From the NCBI RefSeq assembly GCF_040869045.1, contig NC_090321.1, positions 71,767,183 to 71,831,182 of the forward strand: 64,000 bases of DNA, given 5' to 3'. This document shows positions 21,230 through 31,763 of the stretch, piece after piece. Made by a program: the position numbers and the translations under genes. The notes beneath the pieces were generated by a model. That model ran no database searches. It was given only the letters and a program-made list of their open reading frames with translations, and was not told the origin of the DNA. The stretch is from Eurosta solidaginis (lineage: Eukaryota; Arthropoda; Insecta; Diptera; Tephritidae). Numbering within the stretch: position 1 is the first letter of the stretch; the number at the start of each line of letters is the position of its first letter.

Positions 21230-21540
21230 TGGTGGTACGTCTGGTGGTTGTCGCGCTCGTGGTTGGCGCTATTGAAGGGTTTGGGGGAGGTACTACCGAG
21301 GGTGATGCTCGTGGTAATAATGGGCGCTGTTGGTGGTGGTTGGCGCGTTGAAATGGTTGTGGTTGTCCTGACGATGGTGATGCTCGTGGTAATAATGGGC
21401 GCGGTTGGTGGTGGTTGGCGCGCTGAAATGGTTGTGGTTGTCCTGACGATGGTGATGCTCGTGGTAATAATAAGCGCCGTTGGTGGTGGTTGGCGCGTTG
21501 AAATGGTTGTGGTTGCTGGTGGTTGTGGCAAGTATGTGCG
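21230..21540. repeat. 75-bp GT-rich minisatellite, three copies
   Basis: GGTGATGCTCGTGGTAATAA recurs at 21301, 21376 and 21451, exactly 75 bp apart. It is open on both strands for the same reason as the neighbouring 45-bp repeat. It is joined to that repeat by a GC-rich stretch with AGGCCTATG…GCGGCC, a motif also present near 20870 and near 40335. Confidence 0.9.
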
Positions 21541-21881
21541 TTATCAAAAATGATTGCGTCGCGTTGATTTTGATAGTGAACGGGAGGGTTGGTTCTACGC
21601 CCCAGATCCCAATTGACACCTACTGTTTCCTGGCGATGTATACATTTAGGGCGTCTGGGTTTCAGGCATGGCGCGACGGGGACGAAGATTGATAGGTCTA
21701 ATGCCTCAATATAACGTACGAATTCTTATCAAAATCGGTTCGCAGGTCCAGGTTGCCGATTAAAATTATTTAAGTGATCCTCGAAAATATCTTCTGCGTA
21801 CGGTCATCCTTGCCCAGCTTGTGCAAAATGCTGTTACCAACTTGTAGCCAAATAAGTGAAGCACGCAAGAATTGGAAAACG
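21541..21881. other. No gene seen
   Basis: Unique-looking sequence between the minisatellite and the 66-bp repeat unit that hosts the copia insertion. Confidence 0.4.
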
Positions 21882-21936
21882 GTAGTGCCTGCGTTGTTTT
21901 ATTAGCCGTAGCGAAATGTGTGAATCAATATGAAAT
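21882..21936. repeat. Partial 66-bp repeat unit left of copia
   Basis: GTAGTGCCTGCG…GAATCAATATGAAAT matches units at 26582-26760. The copia insertion therefore cut a tandem array; GAAAT at 21932-21936 is its target duplication. Confidence 0.8.
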
Positions 21937-22129
21937 TGAAAGATATTTACCGATTACGCAGGGAATTTACCTAATTCCAGTACAAAATATTAAATGCGAC
22001 CGCACGATTTGGGAGACAAAGTAAGAAGAGCGTTTTATTACCGGAAATGAACAGAGCCTTTTTAACAGTTTCATATTACATGGTTTTCATTACATAAATG
22101 ACATTTCAATTTAACTTAACCTTCCAATA
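21937..22129 (-). repeat. Copia 3' LTR
   Basis: 193 bp, matching 26373-26564. On minus it begins TATTGGAAGG and ends CTTTCA. The boundary is fixed by the target duplication outside and the purine tract inside. Confidence 0.9.
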
Positions 22130-22139
22130 CTCTCCCTAA
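22130..22139 (-). promoter_or_regulatory. Copia polypurine tract
   Basis: Minus-strand TTTAGGGAGAG directly abuts the 3' LTR, the expected plus-strand DNA primer. Confidence 0.8.
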
Positions 22140-22326
22140 ATTGAAATTCATATACATACATAGATTAATTCGAAATTATATTCTTATTTAAGGACATACA
22201 TATGTATATATAAATGTATATATATATTACGCTTCCAAACAGCTTCCTACTCAAAAGACTTATCAATTTATTTTGTTTTAATTTAAAAATATAATTTAGC
22301 TTAAATGGCTTAATGCCGCAAAAGTT

Positions 22327-23052
22327 TTATTCAAGACCAAAAATTTTAAAAAAGGATTCCAGTTTTTGTCGCGATGTTGCTTTCGTCAATACATCTGCTG
22401 GCATCTCGTTCGTCTTTAAATAGATCAGTTTGACTACCTTTTGTATGACTTGCTGGTGAATAAATTTGACCTTTACGTCAATATGTTTTGTTCGCGATGA
22501 ATATGTATTATTACAAGCAAATTGTATTGCGCCTTGATTGTCGCAATGAAGGTAAATCGTCTTTGATGAATTTGGAAATATTTCCCTCTCCAGTTGTTTT
22601 AACCAAGTGGCTTCTTGAATAGCTGCGGTCATTGCCATGAACTCAGCTTCACTGGTGGAGAGTGCAATTGTTGGTTGCCGCTCTGTGCACCATGAAATTG
22701 CCCCATGCTGCATAGTGAACAAATACCCTGTCGTTGAGCGTCGCTCGTCTTCGTCACCGGCCCAATCAGAGTCACAATATCCCTGAATTTCTGTTGTCGC
22801 CTTTTTGTATGTAATACCCTTTTGCATAGTGCCTTTTAAATAACGCAAGACACGTTTAGCGGCACTCCAATGTGCTTTGCCGGGGTTTTCATTGTAGCGA
22901 CTTAAAACATTTACCGCAAAACAAATGTCTGGCCGCGATACTTGAACACAAAACTGTAATGCGCCAACTAACTGTCGATAAGGCACATTTTTCATTTCAC
23001 CTACCTCTTTATCGTTTTTCGGGCATATCGCTTTGGACAGTTTGGTTTGCAT
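22327..23052 (-). pseudogene. Copia RT C-terminus and RNase H
   Basis: A 241-residue frame with PYRQLVGALQF, SRPDICFAVNVLSRY and KRVLRYLKGT, then RNase H with [35 protein letters not shown] and RTKHIDVKVKFIH. It ends naturally near the family end (DVLTKATSRQKLESF). All four acidic RNase H positions are visible. It overlaps the RT frame by about 44 bp in another frame, so only a frameshift separates them. Confidence 0.93.
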
Positions 23053-24130
23053 CTATGGGATTTGTCACTGAGTTGCAGTCACTCATTTTGAAACGAGATA
23101 AAATATCTTTGATATATTTTGTTTGATCTATGGTAATGGTTCCGGCTTTTCTATCGCGCGTTACACGAACTCCAAGTACCGATGATACCTCGCCCATATC
23201 CTTCATCTTAAATCGTGCGAACAACATGTTTGTCAGCTTATTTTCCATATCTTCGTTATTAGAAAAAATCAGTATGTCATCGACATAAATGGTTACTATA
23301 AATATATAACGATCGTCGGCTATGCAGTAAACACATTGATCGGTCAATGACCGTTTCAGTCCGAAAATCAAAAGCGCTTCGTTTAATGTCGAATTCCAAA
23401 CTCGGCTCGACTGTTTTAGTCCGTATATTGATTTTACTAGCTTGCAGCAACGATCTGTGCCATCACTGAAACCTTCCGGTTGCGTCATAAAAATTTCTTC
23501 CTCAAGCTCACCATGTAAAAATGCTGTAACGACATCAAGCTGTCGAATATTTAAATCAAATTTTGCTGCGATGGCCATCAAGTAACGTATAGTGGTGAGC
23601 CTAACTACAGGCGAAAATGTGTCGTGATAGTCAATGCCTTCGATTTGGGTATATCCTTTTGCGACCAACCTTGCCTTTCTATTGGTAGCATTTCCTTCAA
23701 TGTCCCTCTTCGTTTTATATACCCACTTGCACTTTACAAGTGACTTACCTTTGGGTAGATCAACTAATTCCCACGTCTTATTTTGAATCAGGGAGTCGAA
23801 CTCAACTTTCATGGCGCGCTTCCATAAATCGGCGTCATCGCTCATCATTGCTTGTTGCAATGATGTAGGGTCACATGCACTAAATGCGTATGCGAAAACA
23901 TTATAATTCGGCTTTGGTTTTTCAATGTTTCGTGATGATTTTTGGCGTGGCTCCAGATCAGCCAATTCATCTTCGGCAATTTCTCGGGATGGTTCCCATT
24001 CGGTTTCATCACACGTCGTTTCGACTATAGAGTCTGTGTCCATTCTGTTCGGTGAAGATGTTACAATCTGTGAATCTCTTGGAGACGGCATATTTTTCAC
24101 TGTTATATCAGTCGACGATTCTTCCTCCTC
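23009..24130 (-). pseudogene. Copia reverse transcriptase
   Basis: The main frame is 24100-23009. It starts in the Ser-rich integrase-RT linker and enters RVT_2 at WKRAMKVEFDSLIQNKTWEL. Motif A is RQLDVVTAFLHGEL, and the active box is TIYVDDILIFSN; GLKQSSRVWN lies between. Catalytic Asp residues are intact. It ends MPEKR, where a frame change leads to the RNase H part. Confidence 0.93.
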
Positions 24131-25011
24131 TCATTCAAGATTGTCATCTTCGGAGTATTGCAAACAAAACTGATTAGTACTATCAATATCAACAGAATTT
24201 ACCTTGCCGGCGTTCTCCGTTTCCCAAAACACGACGTCTCTAATCACGATTACCTTTTTGGTGCGTTCGTTGTATAGCCTGTACGCCTTGGAGTCTGAAG
24301 CATACCCAGTAAAAATGCATTCGACTGATTTGTCATCTAATTTCGATCGCGTTTGTTTTGGTACTTGGACGAATGCACGGCAACCGAAAACTTTGAGGAA
24401 AGACAAATTAGGTTTTAAGCCTGACCAAACCTCTTCTGGAGATTTTTCTCTTGTACCCTTGCACGGAATGCGATTGATGATGTATGCCGCTGTCGTCACT
24501 GCCTCTGCCCAAAATATTTTAGGCAATCCCGAATCAATAAGTAAGCATCGCACTTTCTCCATGACTGCGATTCATTCGTTCAGCTAGCCCATTTTGCTGC
24601 GGACTGTATGCTGCTGACTTTTGGTGCAATATGCCGCTTGTGTCGAATAACTTTCTAAATCGCTGGTTGCAATATTCGGTGCCATTATCAGTCCGTAACG
24701 TTTTTATTTTGCAGCCACTTTCTTTTTCGGCCATTGACTTGAACTTTACGAAGCAGTCGAATACGTCGCTTTTATTTTTAATTACGTATACAAATAACTC
24801 TCGAAAAGTCGTCGACGAAGGTCACAAAATATTTGCACCCACTAAACGAATTAACTGGTAATGGGCCGCAAACATCACTATGAACCAGTTCTAGTTTTTG
24901 TGATGCAGCGCTAAATACGGCGCTAAACGGTATGCGACTTTGTTTACCTTTTATGCATGTGTCACACATGCCTGATTGTGAAATTGTCAAATTCTTTATG
25001 TCGCTTTTCAA
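24131..25011 (-). pseudogene. Copia integrase
   Basis: Three frames in order. 25011-24778 has the zinc-region end MCDTCIKGKQSRIPF and core LVHSDVCGPL (first D). 24734-24534 has LRTDNGTEYC and SPQQNGLAERMNR (second D and E). 24562-24131 has the C-terminal FWAEAVTTAAYIINR and SFLKVFGCRAFV. The D, D-35-E set is complete. Breaks at about 24775 and 24550 are frameshifts. Integrase inserts the element with a 5-bp stagger, matching the GAAAT duplication. Confidence 0.9.
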
Positions 25012-26232
25012 AAATTACATGCATTCAAAGCTTGCATGCCCCAGACGACGATGCCATAAAGCCAAATTTTGTTTTGGTCTTTCTATTATGATCGGCTCTT
25101 TCGCTGTGAACGATTTAACATTTTGAGCGACATCCAACTTGAACAAATCTTTCACTAAACTTGCAGTTGCTATAACCTTCCCGTGAGCATCAAATATTTT
25201 ACATAAATAATACCGCGTTATTGTTCTTTACCATCTGGCTGACTGATAATAAGTTCGCGCAAATGTTCGGCACAAAATGCACATTATTTATTTGTATTTC
25301 TTTTGACGAACCATTTTTCTTTATCAGTTGTTTGACTGTGCCTACGCAATCTATTTTTATTTTTTCGTTATTAGCAACTATCACTTCTTTTTGACTTGGT
25401 TTGCTTTTGTTTTCTATCACCGATATGTCTTTTGTCATATGGGCTGTGCATCCACTGTCAATAAACCAGTCCGAGTGTAAATCATGCGATTGAGTGAGCA
25501 ACGACGAGAACAGAATTGTCTCACTTTTATCGTTTTTTCGTTGATCTCTTTTTCTCTCTTTCGCCACTTTACAGTTTTTAACAATGTGACCTGTTGAGCC
25601 ACAACCAAAGCAACGTCTATTTTTTGTATTCTTGAATTTATACTTGCTTTTAGCAACAAGGGCTGCTTCACTCGATTCACCTGTTTCATTTGCTAGTTCC
25701 AAGCCTTGCAATAACATATTTTTGACATAGTCAACACTGATTTCAACGCCTGAATTTTCGACCGCCAATATCATTGGCTTATATTCCGCTGGTAAGCCCA
25801 CCAACATTAAGAAACCAGCCACTTCTTCATCAATTTTGAAATGCGTTTTGACTTTCAACCATAATGCACTCATTTTGCTTACGTAATCTTCCATTGAGTT
25901 GCATTCCTTTTGTTTGAGTGACACGAACTGCTGTAAAAGTGCCAATTTGCGGCCAGCGCCGGTGTCATCAAAAGCTCTCACAATGCTATTCCATGCTTCA
26001 TATGCCGTATTTGCGGATTCAACATGGGCATAAGTACATGGCTCCAGCAATAGTGTTAACTCGCCAACTGCTTTAAGGTCAGCTTCTTTATCTTTCTCGC
26101 TCACCGTTTCTGGCAATTCTTTCGTGCAATTTTTCCACAGGCCTTTAACAATAATATGTGCCTTAGCACCGACTTTCCACTCTGCATAGTTCGACCTTTA
26201 AGACGATTAAATGATAGTTGATATAATGCCAT
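25012..26232 (-). pseudogene. Copia gag and protease
   Basis: Gag starts at ATG 26230-26232 (MALYQLSFNRLKG). A one-base frame change near 26190 leads to the long frame 26116-25199. That frame has GAGRKLALLQQFVSLKQ, the nucleocapsid knuckle CFGCGSTGHIVKNC, and the protease WFIDSGCTAHMT (D-S-G intact). It ends at a stop at about 25198, and the gag-pre-integrase segment (LALWHRRLGHAS) continues in another frame to 25012, where TAA precedes the integrase. Gag forms the particle and the protease matures it. Confidence 0.92.
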
Positions 26233-26361
26233 CTTAATAGACGATGTGTGTGAAAACGTGACCGCGAGTTCCGGCAATTAAAAGATTGGAAAAAATATAT
26301 TTTGCGAATACGTGGAATTCACTTCGATTTGATTAATTTTAAACTAGATTAGGCTGCGGAT

Positions 26362-26372
26362 GGCCCATAACC
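26362..26372 (-). other. Copia primer-binding site (half tRNA-iMet type)
   Basis: Minus-strand GGTTATGGGCC lies directly inside the 5' LTR. It is complementary to GGCCCATAACC, the anticodon-loop region of initiator tRNA-Met. Drosophila copia is known to use an internal fragment of that tRNA. Confidence 0.8.
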
Positions 26373-26564
26373 TGAAAGATATTTACCGATTACGCAGGGA
26401 ATTTACCTAATTCCAGTAGAAAATATTAAATGCGACCGCACGATTTGGGAGACAAAGTAAGAAGAGCGTTTTATTACCGGAAATGAACAGAGCATTTTTG
26501 ACAGTTTCATATTACATGGTTTTCATTACATTAATGACATTTCAATTTAACTTAACCTTCAATA
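26373..26564 (-). repeat. Copia 5' LTR
   Basis: 192 bp, the partner of 21937-22129; on minus it begins TATTGAAGG and ends CTTTCA. Confidence 0.9.
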
Positions 26565-26760
26565 GAAATAGAAAAAGAAATGTAGTGCCTGCGCTGTTTC
26601 GTCAGCTTCTAGCAAGAATAGTGAGTCACATATGAAATTGAAAACTTGTAGTGCATGCGATGCCTTGTCCGCTTGTAACAAAATGTGTGAATCAATATGG
26701 AATTGAAAAATTGTAGTTGCACATCACTTGTTTGTGCCGATCACCATAACCATGGAAGCG
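26565..26760. repeat. 66-bp tandem repeat right of copia
   Basis: Starts with the GAAAT target duplication. GTAGTGC landmarks at 26582 and 26648, and GTAGTTGC at 26713, are 65-66 bp apart. The units match 21882-21936. Confidence 0.8.
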
Positions 26761-27104
26761 CACCATCCATGTCTTGGTCAAATCCACCACTTATTCGTGA
26801 AATTATTTTAGCATTCTCAGCATAATCTTTCTATGTGTTAGATTGCTGTTTCCAATGCCACTTACACGCAAGAAAAATTTAGCTTGACCACTTACTTGCA
26901 CCTTACTTAAATTTTTTAAATTTATTTTGTTGACTCAGCCTTGGTAGTACCGGGAAGAAAAAACCCCAACCTCTCTCGAGTCGAATCCAGCAGAAAAAGA
27001 AAAAACCCAAGCCCGCTTCCGTATATGGTTCCGCTATCTAGATCCACCGATCAATCGATACTTCGATGTTTTTATCGGTTCGTTCAACCCACGTGTTGCC
27101 TCAT
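26761..27104. other. No gene seen
   Basis: Between the copia-hosting repeat and the degraded copia-2 LTR. No coding signal. Confidence 0.35.
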
Positions 27105-27431
27105 GTTCCTGTCACACATACCATATTCCGATTTTAAAGTCGTCGTGTTGATGATAGGCGTATGGGATTTAGGGGAAACAACTTTTGTGTCGTGAGAGAA
27201 TAGTAACTACCAAGGTGTTGATTATGTTTTACTTTTGCCATTACTTTGTGGCAATCTTTATACCAGTGAAAATACAAAAAAAACACAGAACCAGCTGATG
27301 AGATGAATTACCCAGCAAAGTGTTTAACCACCCCAGGCAACCATGAGTGAGGGTGAATCCTAGCCCTTTTCCTATCCTCAGCCAACTGGTACGTTCCAAG
27401 GGTGACTCTCCCAAGTGGATCATAACAAAAA
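27105..27431 (-). repeat. Degraded 3' LTR of copia family 2
   Basis: On minus it follows the end of a copia RNase H and starts TGTTATGATCCACTTGGGAG. It matches 41417-41899 over TTGGGAGA…GAACGTAC, CCTGGGGTGGTTAAA, and the distal part near TTTTGTGTCGTG. Boundaries are approximate. Confidence 0.65.
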
Positions 27432-27435
27432 ATAA

Positions 27436-27535
27436 TGACATTTAAGATAAACCATATTGTTGAATAAATTGAGACAACTTTGAATTGTTTACTGGCTTCG
27501 TCATGATATCAGCAACAATTTCCTTGGTACAAAGT
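27436..27535 (-). pseudogene. Copia-2 RNase H C-terminal fragment
   Basis: The minus frame reads KEIVADIMTKPVNNSKLSQF and then IQQYGLS plus stop, the usual end of copia RNase H (usual VADILTKPL). Only the last 30 residues remain; the unclassified repeat at 27538 cuts it on its 5' side. Confidence 0.75.
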
Positions 27536-27537
27536 GA

Positions 27538-27740
27538 TATGGTAACGCATCTACAATGGAGCAGCAAGCAAGGCAGTCGGCATGATCTAGTGGTGCACCT
27601 GGCTAGTCATGTCGGGTGGGCGGGGGAGAAAAAAGGTCATATCATGCCTTTAAAAAAACTGTCACAAATCGCAGAGCCGACTCAAAACGCTTACAATTCA
27701 AAATAAAAACGACATCCGGCAGAACCGGATGCCACGGACA
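27538..27740. repeat. Unclassified repeat family, copy 2 (partial)
   Basis: The proximal third of the family at 17452 and 37131. It starts TATGGTAACGCATC, includes GAGCCGACTCAAAACGC, and has a hairpin with one altered arm (ATCCGGCAGAACCGGAT). Confidence 0.75.
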
Positions 27741-28946
27741 AACCGTTACAGTACCATCGAATGATATTTTACATTCCTGGAGTTTTACCACTATGCTGCT
27801 CGAAGCAGGGTTCGTTGGGTTTACTACCGCCGGAGTTGGGTTTCGTTCCGTTCGAATCACGTTGCAATTAAAATTCATCGATTGCTGAGCAGACTAGAGC
27901 TGCGTTGAGCTGGTCCATGTTGTTCCTGATTGTTCCTATTTCCCTTCGCATTTCCTCCTGCGAAGTCCGAAATAACTGGTGCAGTACGAGTCTTCACGAG
28001 GAGCTTCGGCGCGGATCCCTGGGGTATGCGTCCTATTGCTTGCAGTTCCTTCAAAATTCCCATGATTTTCTGGCAACACACTAGCTCCGCCTTGTGCGTA
28101 TGTCGACACATTAGTCATTAGACCCGATATATTATGCGTATATATTAGTGGCGCGTAAAGATTGTTAGTGCTTGCCTGCATTCCGGTCATTTTGGCCCGG
28201 GGCTTGTATTCGCCCCGCTGGATCTCTATCTATGCTACCCACTGGTGTATGCATCACCAGGGGGCGCTTAGCCCTTGATACCGCCCCCCTATTATTGCTA
28301 CCCCGGTACTGGTTACCTCTAAAATTGCCCCACTCCCGAACGGAGTGTTCCTCGTGGCCATTCGCCCAAACGATTGGTCCTGCGACATTATAATCAAAAA
28401 AATTAAGTAAATTGCTAAACTTGAGTATTAGTGTTATAAAAAAACTTCTATCTAAAGGAAAAACGTAAGGCAGTTAGGGATTAAAAAAAAGGTCGGAACT
28501 CAGGGGTCTTAGGGACCCACCTATGCGACTGGTTGGGGCCACTAGGGTCAGTTCCAGACACACACAGTTTGGTCCCAGCACACCCAGCCGCAACGCAGGG
28601 GCGGTCTCCAGGGTTCACCTCTGGGACTGGCGGGGGGTGTTGGGGCCTCCCGTCCACTCAAACTGGACATACACCATTCATACTAACAACACAAATTCGG
28701 CTAAAAAACACGTTACCTATAAAATGTAACACAAAAAAAAAAATTATAAAATTTAACGAAAAAAAACCAAACCCAATTAGCGGACATAAATATTACCAAA
28801 GCCGACTAACGGACAACATCCGGAAACTCTAAACCCCCAAATCTACAAAAAAAAAACTAAGTGCGTGCAGCACTGCCTCACCGGGTGCATGCAAAATCCG
28901 GAGGACACGACCTGCAGTCCCGTGGAACCCTCAGCTACTGTCCCCA

Positions 28947-29414
28947 ATGACCACTCCGGAAACGCTTCCCAAGGCATTCGGTTCTATGTACCGGAGCGAC
29001 TCGGGATTTTCCCAGACGAAGGACTGTCATTTCAACGTGACCCTATTTAATTTGTTGCGTCCCTCCCACAAATTGTCATCCTCCCAGCAGCTCCTTGCAG
29101 CAGGACTGCTCCATACTCTCTTACTCCGGGAAGGCATCGAATCCAATCCGGGTCCGTCTCCTGACCCCGGTCCTGAGAAATGGTTTTGCTGCATCTGCCG
29201 GAAAAGAATCTTTTTAGGACGGTCATACTCTGTTCAGTGTGTCTCGTGCAAGAGATGGTTGCATCGGACAGGTTGTTCTGGGCTTGATCCCAAAACCCGA
29301 CGTCCACGTAACTTTTATAAATCTTTTGTGGCTCCTTGCTGTTCACGCCCAAGGGCGTCCCGTAGTCTACGCCTAAGCGCCCCACTACCTTCCAGCAGTC
29401 CCGCTGCTCAGTAA
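28947..29414 (+). CDS. LINE ORF1, 2A-like and PHD-like protein, copy 1
   Basis: A 155-residue protein. Residues 58-70 carry LLLREGIESNPGP, a 2A-like ribosome-skipping motif (consensus D[VI]ExNPGP, here G for D). Residues 79-132 form a PHD-like finger with C81, C84, C98, C101, H106, C110 and C131/C132. The tail is Ser/Arg-rich and ends SSPAAQ before TAA. Ribosome skipping would release a 69-residue leader from the finger; similar leaders occur in CR1/L2-type LINEs. The ATG at 28947 gives the longest frame. Three nearly identical copies exist in the window. Confidence 0.75.
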   Translation: MTTPETLPKAFGSMYRSDSGFSQTKDCHFNVTLFNLLRPSHKLSSSQQLLAAGLLHTLLLREGIESNPGPSPDPGPEKWFCCICRKRIFLGRSYSVQCVSCKRWLHRTGCSGLDPKTRRPRNFYKSFVAPCCSRPRASRSLRLSAPLPSSSPAAQ

Positions 29415-29571
29415 GCCACAACAAGTACCCGCTGCTGCTCGCGCCCCACGGCGCCAACAACTCAAACAGCTGATACCACTCATAACTACTACCTTCGGAG
29501 TAGAGTTGGTAGCAATGCTGAGCATCAGCCCCTGCCCCCGTCTTCTCCCCCCCCCCCCCCCCCCTCTTTTC

Positions 29572-29757
29572 CGGAAGCAATCGTGCAGGTCAGGGAAACA
29601 GACTCTTAGTCCCAACCTCCGTTTGCACCGTCTGCCTGCACAGAATATATAGGTTTGCGACATCCGCCCAATGCAGCTCCTGCCTTGGGTGGTGCCACTT
29701 TCCTAGATGTTCTGCTCTCCGCGACGGCAACCCCCCGACGGGTTTCATCGCGCCATG
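29572..29757 (+). pseudogene. Orphan start of ORF2, second PHD-like finger, copy 1
   Basis: In one frame the sequence reads VCTVCLHR…CSSCLGWCHFPRC…APCC, a second finger with the same C-x2-C, C-x2-C, H-x3-C spacing as ORF1's finger. It then runs into the start of the next 5' module instead of the endonuclease, so it is a dead end. Confidence 0.65.
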
Positions 29758-29771
29758 TTGCCATGTTGCGG

Positions 29772-31695
29772 TTTCGTTCCGTTCGAATCACGTTGCAATT
29801 AAAATTCATCGATTGCTGAGCAGACTAGAGCTGCGTTGAGCTGGTCCATGTTGTTCCTGATTGTTCCTATTTCCCTTCGCATTTCCTCCTGCGAAGTCCG
29901 AAATAACTGGTGCAGTACGAGTCTTCACGAGGAGCTTCGGCGCGGATCCCTGGGGTATGCGTCCTATTGCTTGCAGTTCCTTCAAAATTCCCATGATTTT
30001 CTGGCAACACACTAGCTCCGCCTTGTGCGTATGTCGACACATTAGTCATTAGACCCGATATATTATGCGTATATATTAGTGGCGCGTAAAGATTGTTAGT
30101 GCTTGCCTGCATTCCGGTCATTTTGGCCCGGGGCTTGTATTCGCCCCGCTGGATCTCTATCTATGCTACCCACTGGTGTATGCATCACCAGGGGGCGCTT
30201 AGCCCTTGATACCGCCCCCCTATTATTGCTACCCCGGTACTGGTTACCTCTAAAATTGCCCCACTCCCGAACGGAGTGTTCCTCGTGGCCATTCGCCCAA
30301 ACGATTGGTCCTGCGACATTATAATCAAAAAAATTAAGTAAATTGCTAAACTTGAGTATTAGTGTTATAAAAAAACTTCTATCTAAAGGAAAAACGTAAG
30401 GCAGTTAGGGATTAAAAAAAAGGTCGGAACTCAGGGGTCTTAGGGACCCACCTATGCGACTGGTTGGGGCCACTAGGGTCAGTTCCAGACACACACAGTT
30501 TGGTCCCAGCACACCCAGCCGCAACGCAGGGGCGGTCTCCAGGGTTCACCTCTGGGACTGGCTGGGGGTGTTGGGGCCTCCCGTCCACTCAAACTGGACA
30601 TACACCATTCATACTAACAACACAAATTCGGCTAAAAAACACGTTACCTATAAAATGTAACACAAAAAAAAAAATTATAAAATTTAACGAAAAAAAACCA
30701 AACCCAATTAGCGGACATAAATATTACCAAAGCCGACTAACGGACAACATCCGGAAACTCTAAACCCCCAAATCTACAAAAAAAAAACTAAGTGCGTGCA
30801 GCACTGCCTCACCGGGTGCATGCAAAATCCGGAGGACACGACCTGCAGTCCCGTGGAACCCTCAGCTACTGTCCCCAATGACCACTCCGGAAACGCTTCC
30901 CAAGGCATTCGGTTCTATGTACCGGAGCGACTCGGGATTTTCCCAGACGAAGGACTGTCATTTCAACGTGACCCTATTTAATTTGTTGCGTCCCTCCCAC
31001 AAATTGTCATCCTCCCAGCAGCTCCTTGCAGCAGGACTGCTCCATACTCTCTTACTCCGGGAAGGCATCGAATCCAATCCGGGTCCGTCTCCTGACCCCG
31101 GTCCTGAGAAATGGTTTTGCTGCATCTGCCGGAAAAGAATCTTTTTAGGACGGTCATACTCTGTTCAGTGTGTCTCGTGCAAGAGATGGTTGCATCGGAC
31201 AGGTTGTTCTGGGCTTGATCCCAAAACCCGACGTCCACGTAACTTTTATAAATCTTTTGTGGCTCCTTGCTGTTCACGCCCAAGGGCGTCCCGTAGTCTA
31301 CGCCTAAGCGCCCCACTACCTTCCAGCAGTCCCGCTGCTCAGTAAGCCACAACAAGTACCCGCTGCTGCTCGCGCCCCACGGCGCCAACAACTCAAACAG
31401 CTGATACCACTCATAACTACTACCTTCGGAGTAGAGTTGGTAGCAATGCTGAGCATCAGCCCCTGCCCCCGTCTTCTCCCCCCCCCCCTCTTTTCCGGAA
31501 GCAATCGTGCAGGTCAGGGAAACAGACTCTTAGTCCCAACCTCCGTTTGCACCGTCTGCCTGCACAGAATGTATAGGTTTGCGACATCCGCCCAATGCAG
31601 CTCCTGCCTTGGGTGGTGCCACTTTCCTAGATGTTCTGCTCTCCGCGACGGCAACCCCCCGACGGGTTTCATCGCGCCATGTTGCCATGTTGCGG
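29772..31695 (+). repeat. LINE 5' module, copy 2 (1924 bp)
   Basis: Joined to copy 1 at GCCATGTTGCCATGTTGCGG|TTTCG, inside what is ORF2 in the full element. It is distinguished by an 11-base C run near 31487 and by ATGTATAG for ATATATAG. Confidence 0.93.
30878..31345 (+). CDS. LINE ORF1, copy 2
   Basis: Same 155-residue protein as at 28947, identical in the 2A-like motif and finger. Same start, stop and leader. Being followed by another 5' module and not by ORF2, it could make ORF1 protein but not in cis with RT. Confidence 0.75.
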   Translation: MTTPETLPKAFGSMYRSDSGFSQTKDCHFNVTLFNLLRPSHKLSSSQQLLAAGLLHTLLLREGIESNPGPSPDPGPEKWFCCICRKRIFLGRSYSVQCVSCKRWLHRTGCSGLDPKTRRPRNFYKSFVAPCCSRPRASRSLRLSAPLPSSSPAAQ

Positions 31696-31763
31696 TTTCG
31701 TTCCGTTCGAATCACGTTGCAATTAAAATTCATCGATTGCTGAGCAGACTAGAGCTGCGTTGA
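31446..31763 (+). pseudogene. Orphan ORF2 start with second finger, copy 2
   Basis: With an 11-base C run, an ATG at 31446 (MLSISPCPRLLPPPLFSG) reads through the C run straight into the second PHD-like finger (CTVCLHR, CSSCLGWCHFPRC, APCC). It then stops soon after the module joint (RLLSRLELR). This suggests that ORF2 natively begins at this ATG and that finger 2 is its N-terminal domain. Confidence 0.6.

Larger units (their letters stand above)
21937..26564 (-). mobile_element. Complete Ty1/copia retrotransposon
   Basis: A 4628-bp minus-strand element with 193- and 192-bp LTRs differing at about five positions, GAAAT target duplications (21932-21936, 26565-26569), an adjacent polypurine tract and a tRNA-iMet-type primer site. 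The order gag, protease, integrase, RT, RNase H is the copia order. All domains are represented with catalytic residues, but single-base indels and stops break the single ORF expected for copia into about five pieces. Confidence 0.95.
27841..29771 (+). repeat. LINE 5' module, copy 1 (1931 bp)
   Basis: From TTTCGTTCCGTTCG to the next occurrence of the same string. About 1.1 kb of leader precedes ORF1. Differences from the other copies are few (for example GGCGGGGGG versus GGCTGGGGG, and an 18-base C run near 29547). The 5' joint differs (preceded by GGAGTTGG), so this is the original 5' edge or an older break. Confidence 0.93.

Noticed and set aside
20849..21619. Long frames on both strands over the 45- and 75-bp minisatellites
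   Set aside because: Explained by unit lengths divisible by three; no domain or start context.
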